DNA of 64,000 nucleotides from CBDIHH01 sp965279095 (GCA_965279095.1 CBDIHH010000007.1:744001-808000), one strand, 5' to 3'; positions 18,929 through 27,269 are shown, counted from the stretch's first letter. A program made the numbers and translations. The notes: generated from the sequence alone by a model not told the origin.

Positions 18929-20983
18929 AAAGGCGACCGTCACGCCGCCGAACACCGAACGGCCGTCGCCCGGCCAATAGGCGGCCGTGGCGGCTGTGGC
19001 CCCGACGACCGGCTGGACGTTGGAGACATAGGCTTCGTCAGTGAGGTTGCGCGCATCGACGAACACCGAGACCGCCTTGGTCACGGTCCAGCCGGCGTTC
19101 AGGTTGAGGATGGCGTAGGACGGCGACCGGGCGGTGTTCTTGAAGTCCACCCAGATGTCGGACGCCGACCACTCCACCGACGGCGCCACGAACCAGCCCG
19201 CGGGGTGCTCGTAGCGTAGCTCGGCGCGGTAGAAATTCTGCGGCACGATCGGCAGCCGGTTGTCGCCGTACTGGGCGTCGGCGTCGAAGCGGAAATCCGA
19301 CCAGGCATAGGTCTGGCGCAGCCGGATCTGCGGCGTCATCCGCCAGTCGAGCGCCGCCTCCAGGCCCTGGTGGATGGTCCTGTCGGCGTTGAAGGTGGTG
19401 GCCGGAATGCTCGGGTTGACGGTGAACTGCAGCAGCTCGCCGTCCAGCCACGCCCGGTACAGGGTGACGTCGAAGGTGAACGGCCCCCGGCGGCCCCGGG
19501 CCCCGACCTCCGCCGTCCAGGCCGCCTGGGAGCGAACGGGGGTGAAGCCGACATTGGTGGGGGTAAGGGCGTTGAAGCTCGGCGGCTCGACCGACCTTGT
19601 GACATTGGCGAAGACCTGGGTCCCGCCTTCGTCCTCCCACAGCACCCCGACGCGCGGGGCGAGCCAGCTGTAGTCCTCCGAAGCCTTGAGATTGAAGGTC
19701 GTGGCGACGCCCCGCACCGCCACGCTCTCATAGTCGCGCGAGGTCGTCCCGTAGGTGGCGCCGCCGACCAGGGCCAGATAGTCGGTGACGAACAGCCGGC
19801 CCTCGGCGAAGAGGTCCGCGGCGTCGGCGTTCTGGTAGGAGATCGACTGCAAGGCGCCGTGGGCGCCCCTGAGGTTCAGGTAGAAGTGCGAATCCAGATC
19901 ACCGGTGCGAAGCCAGGCGCCGGCGAAGCCATCGGCGCGCAGGCCGCCCAGGGCGCCGGTCCACTGCAGCCGGCCGAAGGCGCCATAGTTGCGGCTTTCC
20001 TGGTCGATCACCTGGAAGATCGGGTGGTCGAGGTCCTTCCAGGTCCCGTAGACCGCGCCTTCGAAGGTCAGGCGGTCGTTGAAGGTCCAGGTCGTGCGCA
20101 AGGATGCGCGCAGGCCCCGCTGATTACGGCCCTGGTCGTTGGCGGCATTGGCCGCGGCCGGCTGGCGCGGGTTGGTTCGGGCCTGCGCGAAGGTTAGGGA
20201 GCCGGGAATCTCCTGGTTGACGTTGGAGCCGTTGACGATCAGGCGGACCTCCCGGTTTTCGCCCAGGCTGCGGCCGATGTTCAGCGACCCGAACTGGATG
20301 TTCTGCTGGCTCTGGGACCGCTGCCCCTGGGCGCGCTGGTTGGTTCCGGCGACGAGGACATCCCAGGCCCCGGCCTGGCGGGCGATCTGCAGGTTCTCCC
20401 GGGTCGTGCCGAAGGCGCCGCCGTCGAGGCGGACCTGAGTGTCAAAGCCGGCGGTCCGGCCGTTGGGGGTGACCATGTTGACGGCGCCGCCCAGCAGGGC
20501 GCCGCCGAAACGCAGGGCGTTGCCGCCGCGATAGACCTCGACGTAGCGCGTCAGCAGGGGGTCGGCGACCTGGCTGTCGCCATAGCCGTCGGCCTCGTTC
20601 AGCGGCACGCCGTCCTGGGCCAGCAGCAGGCCGCGGTTGTGGTTGGCGTTGCCGATGCCCGAACCGCGGATGGAGATGCGCACATCCCCGCCCCATTTGC
20701 GCTGGGCATAGACGCCGGGGGCGTCGCGCAGCATGTCGTCGAGGGCGAGGGCCTCGCGCCGGATGTAGGATTCCTGGGAGATCACCGACACGGCGCCGGG
20801 GGTCTGCGACAGGCGCTGGCGCGCGTCGCCCACCACCGGCGGGTCCTCGGGGTCGCGGCGGCCGGTGACGATCACCGAGTCAAGAACGGGGACGGAGACG
20901 GCGGAGGCGGCCGTCTGGGCGGAGGCGGCGGCGGGCAGGCCAAGGCTGAACAGCGCGCTGGACGCGAGCAGGAGCGACTTCAT
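18926..20983 (-). CDS. TonB-dependent outer membrane receptor
   Basis: The protein is 685 aa. A signal peptide (MKSLLLASSALFSLGLPAAASA) is followed by a TonB-box-like SVIVTGRRD. A plug domain comes next, with LDDMLRDAPGVYAQRKWGGD, ISIRGSGIGNANHNRGLLLA and YVEVYRGGNALRFGGALLGG. A 22-stranded-barrel-like remainder ends in GGVTVAF, with terminal Phe as needed for barrel insertion. It belongs to the siderophore/metal receptor group, but the substrate is unknown. The DUF2946 gene lies 121 bases upstream on the same strand. Such genes often sit near metal, particularly copper, receptors (family knowledge), giving only a weak hint. Confidence 0.88.
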   Translation of the reverse strand: MKSLLLASSALFSLGLPAAASAQTAASAVSVPVLDSVIVTGRRDPEDPPVVGDARQRLSQTPGAVSVISQESYIRREALALDDMLRDAPGVYAQRKWGGDVRISIRGSGIGNANHNRGLLLAQDGVPLNEADGYGDSQVADPLLTRYVEVYRGGNALRFGGALLGGAVNMVTPNGRTAGFDTQVRLDGGAFGTTRENLQIARQAGAWDVLVAGTNQRAQGQRSQSQQNIQFGSLNIGRSLGENREVRLIVNGSNVNQEIPGSLTFAQARTNPRQPAAANAANDQGRNQRGLRASLRTTWTFNDRLTFEGAVYGTWKDLDHPIFQVIDQESRNYGAFGRLQWTGALGGLRADGFAGAWLRTGDLDSHFYLNLRGAHGALQSISYQNADAADLFAEGRLFVTDYLALVGGATYGTTSRDYESVAVRGVATTFNLKASEDYSWLAPRVGVLWEDEGGTQVFANVTRSVEPPSFNALTPTNVGFTPVRSQAAWTAEVGARGRRGPFTFDVTLYRAWLDGELLQFTVNPSIPATTFNADRTIHQGLEAALDWRMTPQIRLRQTYAWSDFRFDADAQYGDNRLPIVPQNFYRAELRYEHPAGWFVAPSVEWSASDIWVDFKNTARSPSYAILNLNAGWTVTKAVSVFVDARNLTDEAYVSNVQPVVGATAATAAYWPGDGRSVFGGVTVAF

Positions 20984-21104
20984 GGGGGGGATCCTTGGGC
21001 GCGCCGACGGCGGCCCTGAGCTGTGCTGAGACGGATCACGCAGGGGCGCGCGGCCGCGGAAGGGCGGCGCGCCGGGGCGCGGGCGGCGGCCTATGGGCCG
21101 TCGG

Positions 21105-21527
21105 TTAGATCAGCAGAGCGGGGGGACCCCGGGCGGGAAGGGGCGGGCCGGCCGATCCGCGGCCCGGCGCCGGGGCGGTGGCCCCGATTTGCGGGCGCGG
21201 GTCATAGGCCGCGAAGTCGATGACGGCGACGACCGCCAGATCAGGCGGCGGCGCGCCGAGGCTGTGGCCCGCGAACAGGCAGGGATGGTCTTGGGCGCTG
21301 TCGGCGGGGGCCGGGGCGTGGTCCCCATGCCCGGGCAGCGCGTCCCCCGGCTGGATGATGATCGCCCCCTGCCCCGTGCACAGCACGAGGGCGAAGGGCA
21401 GGTCCTGGGTCGCCGGGCCGGCCATGAACCCGGGCGGCACGAGGATCTTCAGGGCGATCGCCAGGGTCGCCAGCGTCAGCCAGACGTGGCGGAGCAGTCC
21501 TGTGGATTGGCGGGCGGCGCGGATCAC
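21105..21527 (-). CDS. DUF2946 family protein
   Basis: The protein is 140 aa. An N-terminal membrane segment (HVWLTLATLAIALKILVPPG) is followed by FMAGPATQDLPFALVLCTGQ. A histidine-rich loop has HGDHAPAPADSAQDHPCLFAGHS in pieces, and a low-complexity Pro/Gly tail follows. The 'LVPPGFM' and 'CTG..' pattern plus the His/Cys segment are typical of DUF2946 proteins. The His and Cys residues could bind metal (inference). It is upstream of and co-directional with the TonB-dependent receptor, probably in one transcript. Confidence 0.75.
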   Translation of the reverse strand: MIRAARQSTGLLRHVWLTLATLAIALKILVPPGFMAGPATQDLPFALVLCTGQGAIIIQPGDALPGHGDHAPAPADSAQDHPCLFAGHSLGAPPPDLAVVAVIDFAAYDPRPQIGATAPAPGRGSAGPPLPARGPPALLI

Positions 21528-21632
21528 CCGCGGCGCCTATCGCATCTGGCCAAGCTTGTCGCGCGCAAACCGTCGCCCGCCACGCACGAATGTCGGCGCC
21601 AGCATCCGGGTCGCCTCGGGTTATGATGGCGC

Positions 21633-22262
21633 ATGACCACACCGCCCCCGCCTCCCTGGATCATCGCCATCGGCGCCTCGGGGGACGAGGGGTTGAGAGA
21701 CATCCGCACCCTGCTCGGGCTGCTGGATCCCAACGATGTCGCCGTGGTCATGGTGGTCCTGCACCGCCGGTTCGACGGGCCGAGCCACCTGCGGCAGGTC
21801 CTGCAGGCGGGCACGAAAATGCCGGTCATCGTGGCGGATGACGGGGAAAAGCTGGCGCCGGGGTGCTGCTACATCGGCGAGCCGGCGGCGCACCTCACGC
21901 TACTGGCGCGCAGTTTCGTGGACATCATCCCCGATCCTGAGCGCCGCCATCGCAACCGGACCGTGGACCTGCTGTTCAGGTCCGTGGCCGCCGTCGCCGG
22001 CCCGCGAGGAATCGGCGTCATCCTGTCGGGGGCGCTGGATGACGGGTCTCGGGGGATCGAGGCCATGCACAAGGCCGGGGGACGAACCATGGTGCTGCTG
22101 CGAGAGCCTCGGACACCCGGCATGCCGGAAAACGCGATCGCCTACGATGGTCCGGTAGACTGCGTCGGCGCCACCACCGAGATTGCGGCCGCCATCCGCA
22201 AGATTCTGGCGGCGGGAGATGACCAGGCGTCGCCGCCCCCTGACCCGTCAGCCCGTGTGTAA
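21633..22262 (+). CDS. Stand-alone CheB-type methylesterase domain protein
   Basis: The product is 209 aa. The CheB catalytic triad appears to be kept: Ser16 in AIGASGDEG, His44 in VVLHRRFDG and Asp137 in LSGALDDGSRG. The position after Ser16 departs from the usual 'STGG'. No receiver domain precedes it, so phosphorylation control like that of classical CheB is absent. No CheR or chemoreceptor is nearby. The next gene, 134 bases downstream, is a PAS/HisKA_2 kinase. CheB-CheR-PAS-kinase fusions are known, and this looks like a reduced, split version. Target unknown. Confidence 0.75.
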   Translation: MTTPPPPPWIIAIGASGDEGLRDIRTLLGLLDPNDVAVVMVVLHRRFDGPSHLRQVLQAGTKMPVIVADDGEKLAPGCCYIGEPAAHLTLLARSFVDIIPDPERRHRNRTVDLLFRSVAAVAGPRGIGVILSGALDDGSRGIEAMHKAGGRTMVLLREPRTPGMPENAIAYDGPVDCVGATTEIAAAIRKILAAGDDQASPPPDPSARV

Positions 22263-22396
22263 CTCTTCCCTTGAGCGCATCATTTGATGTTAGGGTCGTC
22301 CTGACGATCAGGGCTGAGGTTTCATGCCGAGCGTCGGTCGATCGTGGCGGGTATGGCTTTCGCTTCGCGAGTCTCCGGACACAGGAAGGGCCAGCC

Positions 22397-23470
22397 ATGG
22401 CTGCCCGCCCCCCGCGCCAGTCTGACAGCGCGCTGAGCCTCGCGCTGGCGGTGGTCGCCGCCTCGAACGCCCCGCTTCTGCTGCTGGACGGCGACCTGAC
22501 GGTCATCGCCGCCAGCGCCTCCTTCAGCCAGACGTTCAAGCTTGACGCTCAGTCGCTGACCGGCAAGCCCATCTACGACATCGGCGCCGGGGAGTGGGAC
22601 GTGCCGCAGCTGCGAGGACTGCTGTCGGCCACGGCCTCGGGGACCGCCGCAGTGGAGGCCTATGAGATGGACCTCAAGCGGCCGCATGAGGGCGTCCGGC
22701 GGCTCGTGGTGAACGCGCACAAGCTGGACTACGCCGACGTGGAGCACGTCCGGGTCATCCTGACGGTGTCCGACGTCACCGAGGCCCGCATCACCGCCAA
22801 GCTCAAGGACGACCTTCTGCGCGAAAAGGCCATCCTGTTGCAGGAGGTGCAGCACCGGGTCGCCAACAGTCTGCAGATCATCGCCAGCGTGCTGCTGCAG
22901 AACGCCCGCCAGGTGCAGTCCGCCGAGTCTCGGGGTCACCTGGAAGACGCTCACGGCCGTGTCATGTCCATCGCCGCGGTGCAGAAGCAGCTGGCGGCGT
23001 CACGGCTGGGCGACGTCGCCCTGCGCCAGTATTTCACTCAGCTGTGCCAGAGCCTGGGGGCCTCGATGATCCGCGACCACAACCAGCTGTCCGTGGAGGT
23101 CACCGTCGACGACAGCAGCGCCACGGCGGACGTGTCCGTGAGCCTCGGCCTGATCGTCACGGAGCTGGTCATCAACGCCCTGAAACACGCCTTTCCCGGC
23201 GGTCGATCGGGCAAGATAAAGGTGGACTACCGGTCGCAGGGCCCTGACTGGACTCTGGCGGTCCGCGACAATGGGGTCGGCATGCCGACCGACGCCCAGG
23301 CCGCCAAGCCCGGCCTGGGGACCAGCATCATCGAGGCCCTGGCCAATCAACTCGACGCCGATATCGAGACCGAAAACGCCCGGCCCGGGACGTCCATCCG
23401 TGTGTCGCACCGCCAGAGCGCGGCCAATGACGAATCCGATGTGGACGCCGCGGAGGCGAAGGCGGTCTAG
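22397..23470 (+). CDS. Soluble sensor histidine kinase, PAS-HisKA_2-HATPase
   Basis: The product is 357 aa and has no transmembrane segment, so it is cytosolic. A PAS-like domain covers about residues 14-130 (LLLLDGDLTVIAASASFSQT, ILTVSDVTEAR). The HisKA_2 phosphoacceptor is His153 in LQEVQHRVANSLQIIA. The ATPase boxes are ELVINALKHAF, VRDNGVGMP and GLGTSIIEAL. ATG 22397 was chosen because AGGAAGGG lies about 8 bases upstream; the open frame before it has no family features. It follows the CheB-like gene on the same strand. No response regulator is adjacent. Confidence 0.87.
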   Translation: MAARPPRQSDSALSLALAVVAASNAPLLLLDGDLTVIAASASFSQTFKLDAQSLTGKPIYDIGAGEWDVPQLRGLLSATASGTAAVEAYEMDLKRPHEGVRRLVVNAHKLDYADVEHVRVILTVSDVTEARITAKLKDDLLREKAILLQEVQHRVANSLQIIASVLLQNARQVQSAESRGHLEDAHGRVMSIAAVQKQLAASRLGDVALRQYFTQLCQSLGASMIRDHNQLSVEVTVDDSSATADVSVSLGLIVTELVINALKHAFPGGRSGKIKVDYRSQGPDWTLAVRDNGVGMPTDAQAAKPGLGTSIIEALANQLDADIETENARPGTSIRVSHRQSAANDESDVDAAEAKAV

Positions 23471-23471
23471 A

Positions 23472-23720
23472 TCACGACGGCCGGGCGAGGTCGGCCGGCA
23501 GGCTGTCCATGGCCTCGCGGCCCGCGGCGGTGATGACGAAGCCAGGGCGGGGGGCGCCGCCCTCGGGCCGGTGCTGATCCACGCCGGCGGCGAGCAGACC
23601 GGCCTTGCACAGGCGAGCGGTGAGGATGCGGTCGAAGAAGGCCACACGGCCGGCGGTCAGGCCCTCGGCCTTGAGCATTTCCCGGATTTCGGGGGGGGAC
23701 AGTCTGGGCGCGTCGATCAT
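23472..23720 (-). CDS. Small conserved-looking protein, unknown function
   Basis: The protein is 82 aa from ATG 23720. It contains SPPEIREMLKAEGLTAGRVA, FFDRILTARLCKAGLLAAGV and FVITAAGREAMDSL. The last segment resembles the end of a winged-helix wing ('...F.IT..GR.A...LP') found in many small regulators. It could therefore be a small DNA-binding protein, but this is only a suggestion. Convergent with the kinase gene, with 1 base between stops. Confidence 0.5.
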   Translation of the reverse strand: MIDAPRLSPPEIREMLKAEGLTAGRVAFFDRILTARLCKAGLLAAGVDQHRPEGGAPRPGFVITAAGREAMDSLPADLARPS

Positions 23721-23827
23721 CGGAGAACATGGGCGCCCCCGGGGCGCGGGCGCAAGGGCGTTGTCACCCGGAGCGCCCCCCAGACGGCGCCCTGGCAAGG
23801 CTCGCCGGCGAGGCGTATCATCGCGGG

Positions 23828-24028
23828 ATGCACATCCAGCTCTCTGACGCCGACCACGCCCTCATGGACCGCTACTTCCGCAGCGTCCTGATCCGCTACA
23901 AGGATGGCGGCAACGACCTGATGGAGGCCACCGAGGAGCTCGCCCAGGCCTTCTCCCAGGTGGCGCGCGGGGACCGGGGGTTCCTGGACCACATGCTCGG
24001 CGTGGTCGAGGCCGGGGACGACGCATAA
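23828..24028 (+). CDS. Small acidic protein, unknown function
   Basis: The protein is 66 aa, beginning MHIQLSDADHALMDRYFRSV and rich in acidic residues. It looks alpha-helical, with no signal peptide or membrane segment. No family is recognised. ATG 23828 is preceded by a weak GGG purine run. The TAA stop (24026-24028) coincides with the outer end of a palindromic element. Confidence 0.5.
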   Translation: MHIQLSDADHALMDRYFRSVLIRYKDGGNDLMEATEELAQAFSQVARGDRGFLDHMLGVVEAGDDA

Positions 24029-24197
24029 AGCGTGTTCTCTTCCGACGTGATCCCCCCGACCCAACCCGATCTTCCCGGCGAAGGCCGGGATCCAGATTCT
24101 AAAGCGCTGACGGTGAGCCCTATGATCTGGGCCCCGGCATTCGCCGGGGTGGTCGGAAATTTGATGGATGGGTCGAAACCAAAGCAAACCGGCCCTA
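24026..24197. repeat. Palindromic element between small-protein and DUF1003 genes
   Basis: This ~172-bp copy has arms 'cccaacccgatcttcccggc' and 'ccccggcattcgccggggtg', a spacer with 'taaagcgctga', and an end 'aagcaaaccggccctag' similar to the 18.8-kb copy. Both flanking convergent genes stop at its ends: TAA 24026-24028 on the plus strand, and CTA 24195-24197 (TAG) on the minus strand. Confidence 0.88.
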
Positions 24198-24722
24198 GGT
24201 CGCAGCCGGCGGGCCCGGTTCGCGGGCGCGCAGCAGGGACGCCAGGTCCTCCACCGCCCGGGTCAGGGCCAGCACCTCCTTCTCGCGCAGTCCGTCGATC
24301 TTCTGGTGCAGGAGCTCGATCTCGAGTTCGGCCTTGATGTTGATGCGGTAGTCATCGGCCGCTTCCTTGCGGTCGATCTGCTGCTGTCGGTTCTGGCTCA
24401 TCATGATGAAGGGCGCGGCATAGGCGGCCTGGAACGACAGGGCCAGGTTCAGCAGGATGAAGGGATAGGGGTCCCAGTGGCGGATCCACGCCGTCACATT
24501 GAGGGCGATCCAGGCCAGCAGGATCGTGCTCTGGATGATGATGAACGGCCAGGAGCCCATGGTCGCCGCGACCACGTCGGCGATCCTCTGCCCCACGGTC
24601 ACTGGAGCGGCGTTCTGCGGCGGCCCCTGGTTGCGCCGTCGACGGCGAAGGGCCCGCAACTCGGCGAGGAGCGCGGCTTCGTCGGGATGGGGCGTCGGGT
24701 TGATCAGGTCGGGCTGGGCCAT
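24195..24722 (-). CDS. DUF1003 membrane protein
   Basis: The product is 175 aa. A basic N-terminal stretch (RALRRRRRNQG) is followed by VGQRIADVVAATMGSWPFII, a central pair of transmembrane helices and YPFILLNLALSFQAAYAAP. Then come FIMMSQNRQQQIDRKEAADD and an amphipathic coiled C-terminus. This block is diagnostic for DUF1003 proteins, some of which have been linked to manganese or cyclic-dinucleotide biology, but the role is unproven. The gene shares its stop with the palindromic element. Confidence 0.88.
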   Translation of the reverse strand: MAQPDLINPTPHPDEAALLAELRALRRRRRNQGPPQNAAPVTVGQRIADVVAATMGSWPFIIIQSTILLAWIALNVTAWIRHWDPYPFILLNLALSFQAAYAAPFIMMSQNRQQQIDRKEAADDYRINIKAELEIELLHQKIDGLREKEVLALTRAVEDLASLLRAREPGPPAAT

Positions 24723-24744
24723 GCGATGAGCGCCCGCGATTGCG

Positions 24745-24769
24745 GCCGCCTGACGGAACGTCAGCCGGC
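24745..24769. terminator. Candidate hairpin at the end of the 89-aa gene
   Basis: gccg-c-CTGACG-gaa-CGTCAG-c-cggc forms a stem of 10 paired bases with one mismatch and a 3-base loop. It overlaps the stop codon of the 89-aa gene on the minus strand and precedes the DUF1003 gene. No T-run follows, so termination is only a possibility. Confidence 0.35.
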
Positions 24770-25030
24770 GTCGACTTCCTCGACCTCGACCTCGACCTCG
24801 GCGTCGTCGGCCTTGACCGCCTTGCCCTTGGGCGCGGCGCGCTTGCGCGGCGCCTTGGGCGCCGGCACGGGCTTGCGATGCAGCAGCTCGGCCTCGATCA
24901 GGGGGACGATCTCGGCGGCCGACATCTGCTGCTTGCCGGCGCCGGTTTCGGCGATGCGGCGGGCGTTGGCCAGCAGGCTGTTCAGGTCGGCCAACGGCAT
25001 GGTCGGCAATTTTTCAGTCAGGGTCGTCAT
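24761..25030 (-). CDS. Small basic/acidic-tailed protein, unknown function
   Basis: The protein is 89 aa. A helical N-terminal half (LPTMPLADLNSLLANARRIA) is followed by an Ala/Lys/Pro-rich basic linker (PAPKAPRKRAAPKGKAVK) and an acidic tail alternating Glu and Val (EVEVEVEEV). The charged, disordered tail suggests nucleic-acid or protein binding, but I recognise no family. It is downstream of infA on the same strand with an 89-base gap. Confidence 0.6.
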   Translation of the reverse strand: MTTLTEKLPTMPLADLNSLLANARRIAETGAGKQQMSAAEIVPLIEAELLHRKPVPAPKAPRKRAAPKGKAVKADDAEVEVEVEEVDAG

Positions 25031-25119
25031 CTCTGGTCCTCGGCCCGCCGGGGAATGGGCTGGGGGCCTCGAGCGGGACCGGGGCCATCCGGCCGCGATC
25101 CCGCTCGGCAGTATCGGGC

Positions 25120-25389
25120 TCAGCGCCGGCGGAATTGCGGGCGGGCTGGGCCTGGGCGCGGGGCCCCTTCCGTGCGGTGACGGAAGGTGATCCGGCCTTT
25201 GCTGAGGTCGTAGGGCGTCATCTCGACTGTGACGCGGTCTCCAACCAAGGTCTTGATCTTGTTCTTCTTCATGCGCCCTGCCGTATAGGCGAGCACCATG
25301 TGTTCATTGTCGAGCCGCACCCGGTAGCGCCCCTCTGGGAGCAGCTCGGTGACGGTGCCGTCGAATTCGAGGAATTCTTCTTTAGCCAT
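25120..25389 (-). CDS. infA: Translation initiation factor IF-1
   Basis: This 89-aa OB-fold protein binds the ribosomal A site during initiation. Diagnostic stretches are FDGTVTELLPEGRYRVRLDN, MVLAYTAGRMKKNKIKTLVG, DRVTVEMTPYDLSKGRITFR and H. It is longer than the 72-residue core because of a C-terminal Arg/Pro-rich tail (RTEGAPRPGPARPQFRRR). The tail follows the normal end of the family at 'RITFR'. It sits 18 bases downstream of cspA on the same strand, so the two may be co-transcribed. Confidence 0.95.
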   Translation of the reverse strand: MAKEEFLEFDGTVTELLPEGRYRVRLDNEHMVLAYTAGRMKKNKIKTLVGDRVTVEMTPYDLSKGRITFRHRTEGAPRPGPARPQFRRR

Positions 25390-25407
25390 GCGGCGCGACC
25401 TGAACCC

Positions 25408-25617
25408 TTAAGCCGAGCGCAGGGATGCGGCGGACATCTTGCCGCTCTTGCGGTCTTTCTCGAGCTCGTAGTTCAGCTTCTGGCCCTCGTTGATGCTGCC
25501 CAGATCGGACCGCTCCACCGCGGAAACATGCACGAACACGTCGGCGCCGCCGTCGTCGGGGGCGATGAAGCCATAGCCCTTCGTGGCGTTGAACCACTTC
25601 ACAGTACCGGTAGCCAT
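25408..25617 (-). CDS. Cold-shock domain protein
   Basis: This 69-aa single cold-shock domain begins MATGTVKWFNATKGYGFIAP and has the RNP-1 (KGYGFI) and RNP-2 (DVFVHVSA) motifs. These bind single-stranded nucleic acid and melt RNA structure. ATG 25617 fits the family start; an upstream in-frame ATG at 25635 would add six residues. It precedes infA. A leader of about 134 bases is predicted from the promoter at 25758-25785, as is common for cold-shock genes with regulated leaders. Confidence 0.95.
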   Translation of the reverse strand: MATGTVKWFNATKGYGFIAPDDGGADVFVHVSAVERSDLGSINEGQKLNYELEKDRKSGKMSAASLRSA

Positions 25618-25757
25618 AGTAGGTCTCTCAGACATGGATTTTCCGCCGGCAACGATCGCCGACGGATCAAATTCGAAGGGGTCGGGAGGCGGGTCCGGTC
25701 CGGATCATAGATCAGGGCAAGGAGAGCAGCCGAGCTCAGACGATATTCGATGGCGGC

Positions 25758-25785
25758 AATATGGGGAAAATCAGCGGTTTGGCAA
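25758..25785 (-). promoter_or_regulatory. Candidate promoter for the cold-shock gene
   Basis: On the minus strand TTGCCA (25780-25785) and CATATT (25758-25763) are separated by 16 bases, giving a start site near 25751. A small inverted repeat ACCGCC-N7-GGCGGT (25791-25809) lies just upstream of it. The 313-base gap 25618-25930 between the divergent cold-shock gene and the 96-aa gene holds no other gene that I can see. Confidence 0.45.
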
Positions 25786-25930
25786 GCTGAACCGCCAAAA
25801 ATCGGCGGTCCCCGGTGCCTGGCGCGGCTCTGACGACTTGGGCTATGTGCTTGCCGCCAAACGACAATCGACGTCGCGCGAGCAACCTAAAGCGAAGGTG
25901 GGCGTTAAGCTTGCAATCGCGGAGAAGCCC

Positions 25931-26221
25931 ATGTCGAACACCGAACACACCGCTCGTCTAATCGAGATCGCCGAGCAGGTCCGTGATGGCTGGATCCGCT
26001 GCCGCGGTCCCCTGACGGGCCTCAAGGCCCTGGTGGCCGTGCGCAACGAAGCGCGTGAGCTCGGCGCCGACGAGGACTACATGGTCCTGTTCGACAAGAT
26101 CGTGGCGGCCGCCAAGGCGCTTGACGCCGGCCAGTCCAATGGCCCCTTCAAGGACGCCACGCGCATCCTCGACCAGACCATTCCGCTCCTGCGCGAGGCC
26201 GCCGAACCGGTCGCCGCCTGA
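25931..26221 (+). CDS. Small helical protein, unknown function
   Basis: This 96-aa protein begins MSNTEHTARLIEIAEQVRDG and appears all alpha-helical (LKALVAVRNEARELGADEDY, ILDQTIPLLREAAEPVAA). No signal peptide, membrane span or known motif is visible. ATG 25931 is preceded by GGAG 10 bases upstream; the frame stays open further upstream, but that sequence has no protein-like character. Divergent from cspA. Not recognised as any family. Confidence 0.6.
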   Translation: MSNTEHTARLIEIAEQVRDGWIRCRGPLTGLKALVAVRNEARELGADEDYMVLFDKIVAAAKALDAGQSNGPFKDATRILDQTIPLLREAAEPVAA

Positions 26222-26254
26222 CCCGAGGCCGCGGTCGACGCGTGAACTAGGGTG

Positions 26255-27199
26255 ATGCCCGATCAAGACTCACAGGACGCCGCCGCCGGCGCCCTGCTCG
26301 CCGCGCTGGCGGCGCGCGGCTATCGCTTCATCACGCCGACGAATTCCACCGTTCGCGCCGTTCGGCGGAGGGCGCGAGCGCGCGCCCCGACGGGGCTGCG
26401 GGACGTCTTCGGCTGGAGCCTGCCCTTCGCTGCGGACGCCATCGACCCCGAACTCATCGCCCTCATGGACCACGCCGGGGTGCTGGCGCGACGGGGAGAC
26501 CGGCTGGGCAGCCGGGTGCGCGTGTCGAGCATCGCCGGCTCCCTGTTCATGCATTCGGCCTATCCGCCGCGCGGCCGCCGGGCGGTGTTCCTGGGGCCGG
26601 ACAGCTACCGGTTCGCCGCCTTCATCGCCGAGGCCCTGCAGGGGCTGGCGCCCCTCGGCCCGATCGTCGACATCGGCGCCGGCAGCGGCGTCGGCGGCGT
26701 GGTCGCGGCCCGCGCCTGGCCGGGCGCGCGACTGGTGCTCGCCGACATCAACCCGCAGGCCCTGCGGCTGGCGCGGATCAATGCGGCGTTCGCGGGGACC
26801 CCCGCCGAGACGGTGCGGTCGGACGCCTTGAGCGCGGTGGCGGGCGAGATTGGCCTGGCCCTCGCCAATCCCCCCTATCTGTTCAGCCTGCCGGGGTTGC
26901 CCGGGCGGCTCTATCGCGACGGCGGCGGGCGGCGCGGCGCGCAGCTGTCCCTGGCCTGGGCCCGCGCCGCCGCCGCCCGCCTGCGCCCGGGGGGCCGGCT
27001 GCTGCTCTACACCGGCAGCGCCATCATCGCTGGCCGCGACCCGCTGAAGGAGGCCCTGGCCCCCGCCTTGGAAGCGGCCGGCTGCGACCTGAGCTATCGC
27101 GAGATCGACCCCGACGTCTTCGGGGGCCTGCTCGCCCACCCCGCCTATTGGGGGGTGGAGCGGATCGCCGCCGTGGCCGTCACGGCCGTCAGGCATTGA
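26255..27199 (+). CDS. SAM-dependent methyltransferase (HemK/RsmC-like)
   Basis: This 314-aa protein has an N-terminal domain of about 130 residues without recognised motifs. The Rossmann methyltransferase core begins at PIVDIGAGSGVGGVVAARA (motif I), followed by LVLADINPQALRLARINAAF. The catalytic motif is LALANPPYLF. NPPY is typical of N-methyltransferases acting on glutamine, adenine or guanine. The product could modify a protein or RNA; the substrate is unknown. ATG 26255 is chosen; GTG 26252 is directly in front and equally possible. Confidence 0.75.
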   Translation: MPDQDSQDAAAGALLAALAARGYRFITPTNSTVRAVRRRARARAPTGLRDVFGWSLPFAADAIDPELIALMDHAGVLARRGDRLGSRVRVSSIAGSLFMHSAYPPRGRRAVFLGPDSYRFAAFIAEALQGLAPLGPIVDIGAGSGVGGVVAARAWPGARLVLADINPQALRLARINAAFAGTPAETVRSDALSAVAGEIGLALANPPYLFSLPGLPGRLYRDGGGRRGAQLSLAWARAAAARLRPGGRLLLYTGSAIIAGRDPLKEALAPALEAAGCDLSYREIDPDVFGGLLAHPAYWGVERIAAVAVTAVRH

Positions 27200-27269
27200 C
27201 CTCACGGCCAAGGCCACGCTTGCTGGGCTGATCGGGCCCCGTGCGCACATCCACCAACCGGAGGCAGGA

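Noticed and set aside
13682..24197. CRISPR array made of the repeated blocks near 13.7, 18.8 and 24.1 kb
   Set aside because: Copies are kilobases apart, palindromic and single. There are no regular spacers and no cas genes.
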